NCBI RefSeq assembly: GCF_030867095.1
Contig: NC_081827.1
Coordinates: 212,841,310-212,905,309 of the forward strand
Direction: 5' to 3'
DNA from: Alligator mississippiensis
Taxonomy: Eukaryota > Chordata > Crocodylia > Alligatoridae
DNA: 64,000 nucleotides
Shown: positions 35,214-46,000 of the stretch, piece by piece
Numbering within the stretch: position 1 is the stretch's first letter
Layout of the letters: every line of letters begins with the position of its first letter
Translations under genes and position numbers: made by a program
The notes under the pieces: model-generated
The model's database searches: none
Told to the model about the DNA's origin: nothing
Seen by the model: only the letters and a program-made list of their open reading frames with translations

Positions 35214-37218
35214 GTCTACTCCTACACACTGGGGAGTGTGGAGGATGTGGAAGATATGTGCTTGCTTCACTATTCCGTGCAAGAAATACAAACTGCTGGT
35301 GGTTCCAATTCAGTCATAACTGGTTAATATTCATTCTACAAAACCACGGACAGTGAAGTGGATTAACTGCCTCATGAATATGATTAGCAAAGACGCTGAC
35401 TGAAAAACAAAAGGGCCAGGAGGAGACTTTTTAATACAAGAGGATTTGTGCTGTACTTTGCCACTGGGAACAGAAGACAAACTCAAGAATAAAGTCCTTT
35501 TAACAACTCAGAAAATGTCAGATGGGGCAATTAGCAGTGACTAAATTCAACTCAGAACCCAGTGGGAAAGGTCAGTTGTCCATACTGGTATTGCTAGTAA
35601 TATTAATAAAATCCTGACCTGTATTCCATCAGAAATTGCCTTAAACAACTAAAGAGTCTGTGTACATTGGACCTTTTACAGCCTGAGCACACTGGTTCCA
35701 GTTCTTATATCCTTTAGCCTTCGCTGATTTTTCTAGCAGAGAAACTGAGCTTGGCATTTCCTCACCAGTGAACAAAGCACTGAACTATGCAACCAGTGCA
35801 TGTAACTTGCAATTAGTAAAGTAGCCCTTAAACAAAAGGACTATTACTAAAATGGGCTATGGTGGCAAAACAGTGCATTGTGCTAGGACTGGCCTCGCAA
35901 GTGCTCTTTGCTCCAGCCTGCAAAAATTTCAGCGAATGGGTTAAGCAGTCACTGGATCAAACATATAACGTAAAATGCATAAATAGTTTCAGGATACAGC
36001 AAATATTCCAACGACTAAGCAACAGGCAGGCTCATACCCTGGCCTAAAGAATCTTAAATTCTTTGCTGCACAGTGGCTCTGCTTCGAGTAAGATTGGGAT
36101 GGACTCGCCCCAGCCATTCAGGTTGATGACTAAGACCCACATCATTCAAATGTAATGTGCTCTGGTTCCTGGTTTGAGATGCCTAAGTGCCAAACCCACA
36201 ACCTTAACCCTGCACCACTAGGTTGTAAAGAGGAGGGATGACTTACTTGTCTGCTGACTATGAGACTTCCCCTGCCCGCAATGCACTGTTTTCAGGTTGA
36301 ACAATGCACTTGCATGCTACAACTACTTTGACTGCTTAATTAATTAAATAAAGGGCAGTGACTTACTGGAATTCAGCAGCAGCCTGGCTAAAACATATCT
36401 CTTTACTGCACTTCTCTATATCAAAAATGGTAGGTGCCTAAAGTTTTCTTAATTCTTGAAATATTGTTCATAATGTTCAGTTGGCACTTATACGGGTGTG
36501 GGTTAGGTTCTGAGAAAAAACACAGACCTATAGTTTCTGGGCCTGGCCTCACCTGTCCTTGCCAGCTGAGGCCAAAAGCAAATATACAGCACCATCTAGT
36601 GGAGCTACGGCATGTTCCTTCTCCTGAAGGACCAGAGGAAGATTGAAAAAATAGATTTAGGTAAAAAGAATTCAGATAAAGCTCTAGGTGCTAATGCTGA
36701 GGTTGGGCAGCTACTGGTCAGGACTGATCTAGGTGCAGGTAACACTTACGTTCTGTTATGGCTATTTCCCTTGCTTCTGGGCTTTGCCCCTTCTACCCCT
36801 TCCTGCTACTTGTGTCAGGATGTTTTTTAGGCCTTTCTCAGAGGCACTGGGACTGGGGACTTTGACTGGGTGTGCAAATGCTCCTACTGGAATCAAAACT
36901 GGAGGTTCCTGGCTACTGGGTCTTGCCCCTCTGCTCAGGGTCAGACTCCTTGCCATGGGGTCATTATAAGTTATTGATGTACTTAAGAAATGTTTACACC
37001 TATTCTGACTACACTGAGCAGAACAGGTGGAGAAGGAAGGTCCAAGGTTTTGTGACACTAGAAGCTGAAAGGAAAAAAAAAGGACTTCCACCATTGAGTT
37101 GACAGTAATATTTACTCCATTTATGAATAAAATCAGTATGTTGTAGGTTTGAGATTAATTTGGAACTTTCCAAAAAGCACAAGAAATACTACAGTATGGA
37201 GACTTTAATTTTCACACT
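35214..37218. other. Intergenic DNA, no gene recognised
   Basis: Unique-looking apart from a CTCF-like 14-mer at 36589-36602. Confidence 0.45.
36589..36602 (-). promoter_or_regulatory. CTCF-like core motif
   Basis: Second copy of CCACTAGATGGTGC on the minus strand, the same 14-mer and orientation as at 20414-20427. The flanking bases differ. Confidence 0.25.
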
Positions 37219-37722
37219 AAGACTATGTCCACATGAGTGTGGACATTTGTTTCCCCGGGGACAACTAGAAGTGGGACACCTTGTGCTGCTTACTTGTCCC
37301 CAGGGAATGCCTGTGCCATGTGCCCTCTGACACATGGCAGGTTAGCCCGGGTGGGGTAGGAGAGGTTTGGGGCCAGCACTGGGCTGGCCCTAGCAGCCTT
37401 ACCTGGGTTCCTGGGGACCTCCAGGGGCAGCAGCATCTTGAAGCCTAGCCAGCAGCTGGAGCGTGGTTCTGGCCAGCCAGGCTCTGGTTTTGTTAGGCGC
37501 ATGCTGTCCCTGTGTGCACCGCACTCCTTTTTTTTGCGTGTTTTTTTTGACCCTGGATCTCCTGGGGTCAACCCCCGGCCCTCTCCCCAAGCTGCTACCT
37601 TGCATCACAGAGAACACCAGCATGTGCAGTATGTGGTGCCCTGAATGTGTCTGCAGCACCACATACCACGTGGCTGTTCTCATCAGGCCGTGGCCTAAGT
37701 GTCCAAATTTGGACACAGCCTA
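37219..37722. mobile_element. TIR-ended non-autonomous DNA transposon
   Basis: Left end AAGACTATGTCCACATG and right end TTTGGACACAGCCTAC are inverted copies (G(A/G)CT(A/G)TGTCCA). About 500 bp, GC-rich interior, no transposase. Superfamily not settled; hAT is plausible. Confidence 0.6.
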
Positions 37723-38657
37723 CATTGCTGTCACGGCAGTGACAATATAGGCTTGGTACTTGTCCAATATCCAATATCCTTTTGCATAGGTGTAAACATT
37801 TCTTAAGTACATCAATAACTTATAATACAAAGCAAAATCTTGCCATTAAGTAGCACTGACCTTGCCCTACAGTTACAGGAAAAGTATGTTGTGGTTCAGG
37901 TGTTCTTACAATAAATGGAAAGTACTCTTAGCCTTCTTGTTTAGTGTCTCAATGCTACGCTAAGGGGAAAAACCCCATTAATGTAACATTAAGTATTAAA
38001 ATTCGAACCTTAACACTGGGTCTAGGAGTTTGCATTCTTAGAAGTTTTAATTCTGCAATCATCAGCTTTCAGCTAATTCACTTGTCCCAACTGCCTCAGA
38101 AGGAAATTGCTGGTGTTATTTCCAGTTTGCAGTTATTGAGCTCTCTCTTTCAGTTATAGCAGTCAGTACCCCACATATAACAGGTACTAAGATAGATCTG
38201 GTTTTGTTAACTAGTTGTTCATGTAGATGGCTCAGTGCAGAGAGTAGTAGAAATTAATCTGGTTTCCAGACCTAGCTCTATCATCTGCCTGCTATACAAG
38301 TAATCTTAAATCTTCCATCCTCAAGTTACTGCATATTCAAGTATATGTCTTGGAGGTTCATAGTATTTGTCTTTAAGGGAAGATGGAAGTGAAGTCTCAT
38401 TATGTACAGTTAGTTAATTAAGATACCCCTACCATCCACTGGAAGAGGTGGGAATGAAAATATCCCAGGCTTTTGCCCACTTTTCAAGTAATGACATTCT
38501 TGTTAATCAGGCAGGACTAGGAGTCCTAGCTTTAAGTAACAAACTTTATTTGGTCACTGTTAATGAGTAGGCCATAGTGTGTGTTCCATCTAGATGGATA
38601 AAACACTGAAATAATTTAAATAGTGGTTGTTCTGGTGATATAACAAGACTAAAAAGG
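37723..38657. other. Intergenic DNA, no gene recognised
   Basis: AT-rich, no recognised content. Confidence 0.45.
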
Positions 38658-38941
38658 CACGTGTACACCTATGCCTACTCTGACACATGCTAATTAATTA
38701 ACATGCTCTAGCGGCCTCCACATCATGTCTATTCAGTGTCCCCGTGCTTCAAAATGGTTTGGGGTGGGTGGGGGTGCATCTGAACTACAAGTCAAACAAG
38801 CTTTGGTTTACGTGCCCCATTTTGAAGCACAGAACACCACTGAATACACATGATGCTGCAGGTACTTTAATTAAAGTAGGTCTCAAAGCCGCTATAATTA
38901 AAGCACCCTCCCCAACCCCAGAACACCTGTATAGATGCCCA
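38658..38941. mobile_element. Foldback MITE-like element
   Basis: Ends GGCACGTGTACACC and, inverted, GGCATCTATACAGG. Inside, GTGCTTCAAAATGG (about 38743-38758) faces CCATTTTGAAGCAC (about 38818-38831), and the pairing extends outward through CATGT.TATTCAGTG. Nearly the whole element can fold on itself. Confidence 0.65.
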
Positions 38942-40722
38942 AAGAGACTTAACATAAGCTTCCCCTGTTCAAGGGTTACAAGGGGTTGCATCTTCTAATA
39001 CCACAATATGTGTAGGGAGAACAGTGCCACAGAACTGCCAATCTTATTGCTGGATTTTCAAAGCAGCTAGCAAGAATTCACAGATTTTTCCAGGTCTGGA
39101 GATCACTGAAGTGTGAGCAAGAGGCCAGAGAAAAAAGGAGGACAGGATATTTATGTTTTTTTGCTGCAGGAGGAAGCTATACTCAGGTCTTGTCTTTTGT
39201 CTTACTTGCTTAGTACCTAACTTGGAAAAAAACCCAAGATAAACTTAATATAAAAAGGAAAACATACTTCAGCTTGTGAAAATAAGAGTTTGGGGTTAGC
39301 ACCGGCCATGAGGTACATTATAAATACTGTTTTGTGCAAATTTTCAGTGACAGTAGTTCTAAATGGAAGAGTGGTGCTTTCAGAGAAGTTCTGATTACAG
39401 AACTGCACTATTTTCTTAAATGGTTATATAAAAAAGTATATATAAACTGAGACACAAAGACAGAACATACAAAGGCTGTCTAACAGCCCCAAAGCCAACA
39501 GAAGAGAGGCTGGCAATGCAGAGCTACTTCATAAAGCATGGTTTACACTAAACTCAAAACCCTACTTTCTGCTACAGCAATTCTGCAACAGCTGCAAAGT
39601 TACATGCCATGGCAACAGCTATTACTGGGTTTTCAGTAGCTCTGCTGACTTGTTTGTTTTGCATTTGAGAGTCTTTACAGCATGGCACAGCACATGAGAT
39701 GCACGGTAACCTCAGGACTGCAGTGAGTGAGTGACATCCCAGTCCATCAATCTTCTTACTGAGAACTCCTTCCCCTACTCTAAACTATTGTGATACAACT
39801 AACTTTCTTCCATGGCTTGTTCCCAGTTCTATCCCCAGGTTTCAGTTCAAGGTGATGGGGACTATAGCTGCGAAGGAGCCTGAGATTAAAGCTGTTAATT
39901 TATGGAAACTAATAATTTTCTTTTTTACATAGAGAAGGAATAATCCTTATTGTGGACTATAAAGACAGAAGAGTCTTGATAAGCAGAGGGAGGCTACATC
40001 TCACTAGAACTCTGTGGTACATGACAGCTTGCAGTTGGTAAGGGTAGGTCTTATTGAAGGCAGGGAAAAGATAAATACTAGGAGATTAAGTGAATGGAGA
40101 GATGTACGGAGACACTTGGTAAAGCTGTGTAGAGCCTCAGGAGAGATAACAGATCTGAACATGTTCAAGTTTCTTGGCCCCAGACTTATAGACACAATGG
40201 AGGAATAATGAATGAGAAGTTTTCAAAGGGAAGAGGCTTTCATAAAGTGGAGAGTAGGACAAGGGTACTGGTTAGTTTAAGGCTTATCTTACATCTCTAT
40301 GTCAAAAGGTGGCTTCCACTTGGCATAATTCTTCCTGGAGAGAAAAAAAATCAGTATTCAAAAACAAAAACCAATTTAATGATACAGCTATTAGATCCAA
40401 CGCCCAGCTGTGCTTACTGCATTAGGGGGCTACAGCAGAGAGATCTCAATTCCTGTTGAGATATACAACTTGTTCACCCTCTGTATAGCAGATTTGTTGC
40501 AGGTGGGCAGTAGCCCACTTAAGACTTGTTTTCTTAGTACAAAAATATTTCTAAAAGAAGCAAGGCCCATCTTTGGAGGCAAGTCAACAAATTACCAGAA
40601 CATTTTGAGAGCGAGGACCTGATGCACCTTATTTTCTGTCTTTAATGGGTGCAGTTCTACTGTGCAAGTTGTTTGGTACTGCATTTCAACAGGGCGATGG
40701 CTGAACTTCAGTAGTAGATAAA
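38942..40722. other. Intergenic DNA, no gene recognised
   Basis: AT-rich sequence with short chance frames. Confidence 0.45.
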
Positions 40723-41690
40723 GTAATCCTTAGAGGTGCACCGATCTATCGATCCATATCATATCAGCACTGATAAAAGGAAAGTCGATATCATCAGCAA
40801 TCCAATCTGCTTTTTCTGGCTGATACTGTCGCCGATAAATGCCGCGTGCATGCACGCAGCTGCTGCATGCACAGAGACAGGCATGCAGCCTGGCAGTTTA
40901 GACAGCAGTGTCTGGCTGGTAAGTTTTTTGGGGGGAGGGGTGTGGGGGAGAGAAGGGGTGTGTGGAGGGGGATGCAGATCAAGGCCCCTGTGATGCAGGA
41001 GGGCGTGGAGCTGGGGCATGGAACACAGCTGGCAGCTCATCTGGGAGTCATGGGAGGGCTGCTCCCACCACTGTGCACACCCCTGGGAGGGGTATGGGGG
41101 GCATGTGCGCCCTGTATCTGTGTGCAGGGTGAGGGCGTGCTGCCTGCTGTGTACTTGGGGGCAGCACCATTCTCTTCCCAACAGCTGTGCTTGGGGTGAG
41201 CAGCAGCAACACTGGGAGGAGGTCTATTCTACAGTGAATTTTGGGGTAGCTGCAGCTCCCCTATGGCCCCCCCCTGTGCCACCACCCCCCACCCCATCTC
41301 AAGTGCAGCCACTGGGAAGAGGCTGGTGCCAGCCCCAAGTGCACAGCAGGCAGCCCACCCTCGACCCACACACAGATGGGGGGGGGGGGGGCATGTCTCC
41401 CATGTCTCCCCCAGGGGTGCACATAGCAGCAGGGACCACTCCCCATGCCCCCTGGATGAGCCACCAGCTCCATCCTGCACCCTGCCCCACCCAGGCTGTG
41501 CAGTGCCTGTCCCAGCCCCATTCCCTCCCTCAATCTACACCTCTCCATACCTCTTACCCCTCAAAGACTTACCAGCTGGACACTGCTCTCCAAGCTGCCA
41601 GGGTCTATATCGGCAATAAGATTGGTATTGGCTGATATGGCCATTGGTATCAGCCCAAAAAATCTTTATTGGTGCTCCCCTAGTAATCCT
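40723..41690. mobile_element. Foldback hAT element with perfect 8-bp target duplication
   Basis: Element at 40731-41682 (952 bp), flanked on both sides by GTAATCCT (40723-40730 and 41683-41690). Ends TAGAGGTGCACCGAT and, inverted, TAGGGGAGCACCAAT. The arms are long imperfect inverted repeats covering most of the element: CCTGGCAG / CTGCCAGG, ACAGCAGTGTCTGGCTGGTAA / TTACCAGCTGGACACTGCT, and further in CCTGCTGTGTACTTGGGG / CCCCAAGTGCACAGCAGG, with an apex near 41200-41265. The outer arms contain ATCGGCGAT-like words typical of a widespread vertebrate hAT group. No transposase, so non-autonomous. Confidence 0.88.
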
Positions 41691-41984
41691 GCTGTACTTA
41701 GAAAGTGTTCTGGGATGAAGCCACTGCAGATGTAAAATAAGCAAGATGAGCAGCAAATGAAAGACAAGTTGTGCTCCATACAGACCTGTCAGTGAATGCG
41801 ACTCACTGTTACATTTAGACTTAGGGATCATCAGCCATGCATTCCACTTACAAATATGGTTCATCTCCTTCATTATCCATCATTTCCTGTGCAGTTGGAT
41901 AACAATTTCTGGGCCAAAAATGGTTGACTTACAGGTTGTTTTTTTAAAAAATAAAGTAAGCAAATAAATGTGCTATTTTTGTCA

Positions 41985-42727
41985 CACAGGATAAAATTCC
42001 AGGAATTTATTGCTACGTGTTTTCTGCATTGACTTCTTACAATACTCACAAAGTGCCAACTTCTAGTTTAAAACTTTGTGCAACAGTTAACATTTCCTTT
42101 ATTTCCTTCCAAATGCCATGTTACAGTGGGCTTGTGCAGCAATGCAGCAGCAGTTACAAAACATTGAGTATTTTTCTTAGGAGCTTAAAATAAAGATCTG
42201 TATACAAGCTGAATAAAAAGATGCTCAGTTAACAGGTCATTCAGCAACTTTAATAAAACATCTTTAGTTGGAAGTTCTGTAATGCTAAAATTTACAACTC
42301 AGACAGAAGTAAACACTTTCACCCCCATTGTAGTAATGAAGTTCTCATTCTTGCCAAGGATGAGAAATGCAGTTTATCAATGTTACACGTAAGATCTGCT
42401 TCATTTCTAAGAGAAGCAAAGTTGGAAATCATAAGCAAGGAGAGGCTTAGCAGACTAGAGCTGTCAGCCTGTATTAAAAACACCTCCAAGTTTGGCAGAG
42501 GAAGTCTGTTTACTACCTTTACTCTTAAGTACACGCACTCTTCCTCCCCTCCCACCAAGCACACAGTATAAATCCCATTTCCTTTCATTTATTATAGCCT
42601 TGGTATTATTTACAGGACTGCTACAGATAAAGTACAAACTAGTATGAAATTAATGACAGCTTGCATCTTCAAATATGCATCCGATGGCTAAATAAATACC
42701 AAGCCAATCCAACAGAATGACCAGGAG
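41985..42727 (-). other. GORASP2: GORASP2 3' untranslated region (left end approximate)
   Basis: AT-rich sequence directly after the stop codon, free of recognisable repeats. AATAAA occurs on the minus strand at 42593-42588, 42103-42098 and 42011-42006. The last is followed by a TGTGTGAC-like GU-rich stretch, so cleavage near 41985 is plausible. The end is inferred from signals only. Confidence 0.6.
42006..42011 (-). terminator. Likely distal GORASP2 poly(A) signal AATAAA
   Basis: AATAAA on the minus strand, about 720 bp past the stop and followed by T/GT-rich sequence. Two other AATAAA copies at 42103-42098 and 42593-42588 could serve as proximal sites. Confidence 0.45.
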
Positions 42728-43038
42728 TTATGATTCAGAAGCATGTACATCTGTGACCCCAGTTGTTTTCTCACTGATTGTAGTGGATTCATTTAATCTG
42801 TCAGCAGTAGTCACCTTAGAAGTAGGGGTAGTAGTATCTAAAGTGAATAGAGAGGTTTGTTCTGTGCTTACAGTAGTGCCAGGGTCAACAGATTTGCTCC
42901 CTGCTTGAGTGATGGAGGAAAGCAGATCTGTAGGTGGGGTAGATACATCTGTGATCAAAGGGAACTGTGGAAGTAATTCAGGTGGCACTGTTATCCCAGA
43001 CAGATTAAGAGGAGGCATGGAAGAAAGGGGTGGCAAAC
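42728..43038 (-). CDS. GORASP2: GORASP2 terminal exon
   Basis: Encodes (G)[30 protein letters not shown] and a long Thr/Ser-rich stretch ending VTDVHASES, then TAA at 42730-42728. Human ends ..DANASESP, so the final proline is absent here. This is the most diverged exon, as expected for the disordered tail. Acceptor TTATTTCTAG. Confidence 0.93.
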
Positions 43039-46000
43039 CTAGAAATAAAAAGTAAACTATAGTCACACACCACTTTAAAACAAAAAGGTGAAGTTTTTCC
43101 TTGTCATTCTCCTGTCTATTATGAGCTTGTTCTGCTCACGCTGCACTCTGTGGAAGCACAATCGAGATGTAGACTCAAAAGCAACTCAGAAGGCTAGTTT
43201 CAAAGCCTTAATTTAAGTATATACTGAAAGTCAAAAAGTCTGTGAATAAAAGTGTTAATGTTAATGACAACAGACTCTGAGGTAACCAGCCTATATATAC
43301 ACCAGAGTGCACTTTTTTAATGTATTTGTACTACTAACAAGACTTTTCCCCCACAAGTTGAAGCTGGCGGAAGCAAGAACTCAACAGAATCCTTATTCCG
43401 CTTAAGCTTCCAATTTTATTGGTTACTGAAAATACATACTGAGCAAGCAGTTTTATCCAGGGCCATAAATATGGAGTTAGTCAGTACTTTTTGGCATTTA
43501 ATCAGGTGGTTTCGATCTCCCTGTCTACTATACAGAAAATATGAACAGTGTCTTTCACTGTGCCCTCCCACATAACTATACATATGCCCCTAATTTTCAT
43601 AACAAAGTATTTTTGAAGACCATAAATCAGAACAACAAAGAAAAAACCTAAATCCAGACACCTGAGACTAGGAAGATTAGATTGGAGTGGATTATTTTGG
43701 GACATTCTATTACTAAACAGAATAGCTTACTGCTGAACAATGGGGGCACTACACCTATTCACCTCTAAGCTCAGTCAAAGACTCATCTCATCCTCTGCAA
43801 AACTATACCCATGAACATAAAGGTTCCACATTATTACAAAACCAAGCATCTGGTTAGCTTTAAGCTGTACTCTTTCATAGGTCTGCAAAAGTTTAATAGT
43901 TGTAATGTTGAAAGCTGTAGAGGCCTACCAGGCTGTATGATGTCTGACAATCCTGCGCCAGGAATTATGTGCGGTGCAGGTAAATTAAGATTGGGCAGAT
44001 TGGCTAAATTGGGAAGTCCAGCTGGTAATGGCATCAGACCTAAAATTCAAAAGGGACAGACAAATTACAAAAGTCAAGAGCGAGTGACAAATAATTTAAA
44101 TATTCTTTCATAATTCCTTTAGTATGATTGTTATCTGCTATTCCATTTGTAAAGTGAAGCTCAAGTTTTTGACTCCTGTTGAAAGGTGCTTACCCAAAAT
44201 GCAATAATATAAGGAGTTAGGGCTAGAAAAAGCACTGTTCCCATTTCTATTTTACCCCAAAGAAAACATTTTGTATTCAAAGGCTTAATTCCCAGAAGAA
44301 AAAAAAAGAGCTGAACTACACAGCTATGGATCAGTGTTGCACTTTTGTGCTCTCACAACATTATCTGGGCAAGCTAATTTGAAAAGTAGCACAAATTTAT
44401 TAAATATAATTAACACAATTGCAGGTGCTACCATTTGCTTTAAAAACAAAAACAGAAAAGGCTGCAGTCAAATATACATGATATTCAGAAATTAGAGAAA
44501 ACTTTAAAATAATTTTCAGAGTTAAGGGCTATACATGCGGTATAACTATGGCATTAGCATGGCATATTTATTACCACGGTGTTCTGCAATTTAAGCCCTG
44601 TCTTTCATCTCTCATTTTCTTCCCAAAAAGTGAAGGGTGTTTTGGACAAGATCCATACTCCCATGCTTGCAATGTATTTCTCTCAATGAGGCCTAGTACT
44701 GAAATAAGTTACTGTTGTAGCAACAAAAACTTATTTGGGTCTTTCCTTCCACTGTTCCTATTAAACAGATGTTTTTAATAAAAAAAATAGAAATAAAAAG
44801 TACTAGTCTCATAAATAAGTAATTAAGCAATTAAAAAGGGATAGACTCTCTCCAATTTACAAGGACAGTTTTCTTTTCAACTACAAGCTAAGATTAGTGT
44901 GACTTTTTACATAGGACACTCATAACAGTAAATAGTTTTTCTAGGGGGGGTTGTTTTGTTTTGTTGTTTGTTTGGGTTTTTTTAACAGTTTCACTAGTAC
45001 AAGTATTTATATAGAAGTAGTTCTCCTTTTGTTTTCAAAACCACACTTACACTGTTTTAGGAGCACAAGTTGACAGGGTAATTAATGTTCATACTCTTTT
45101 ATTTAATAAAAACTACACTTTTTAGTGGTTTAACATTTTAACTTTGTGGTACAGGTATTTAGGATTTGTGACATTCTACACAAGCACTTAGCTGTTACAC
45201 TCTTCTCCTATATTGGGATACTTTGCCTTTAGTTACTTTTTTTAGCTACAATAAGTCTTCAAGATTTACGTCAGATTTATTAGCAGGTAAAAATAAATTA
45301 TAATGTCTCTTATATTCCAGGATTCATAACTGCATCTTATATCTTGGGACAGAATTTACCACAAGTCACACATTGTTTATCAAACCTGTCAAAACATTAT
45401 TTCAGAATATAAAGACTCAAGTGGTTCATTAACCTGAGGAAATAAAAACATATTAATACTGCAGGATGTGTAAAAAAAAAAAAAAAAAATCACTGTTAAA
45501 TTAATACATTGTGGAACTAGAGCTGGTCTGCCACTGTAAGTATAGAAATTCCAAAATGTTAAATATAATGAAATCAAAACTACACATTTTATGGCAGATA
45601 GCTTAAGAGATAGCTTAAATGATGTAGAACAACGGACTGTGGGGTTCTTTTGCATCGAATCATGCTAAAATGACTAACAAATCAACTGCTAAACTATTCC
45701 CTTAACCATACACAGAATTTTATTATAATGAATAAGCTAATTCAGTGCAAGTATACAGTACGCAGTAAAAGCTTTGTTATCCAGCATCCCCCGGGAATGG
45801 GGGATGCTGGATAACAAAATATGTTGGTTAATTGAGCGGCCCCAGCCGCCGCTTCTGGGGCGTCCCTCCACCCGTCTCGTGGCATCGCTGTCTCTCCCAC
45901 GGAGCCCACCTGTGGGACAGGGAGGTGAGCCCCGCACAGCCTGTTATGCCCCCGGGCTGTGGGGGCTCAGCAGCTCAGGCTGCTTTGCTCCCAGCCATGG

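Noticed and set aside
40980-41540. Possible CpG island or promoter
   Set aside because: GC-rich but CpG-poor, and wholly explained by the foldback element.
41018-41635. 205-codon plus-strand open frame
   Set aside because: Inside the foldback hAT; both strands are open because of high GC; no transposase motif.
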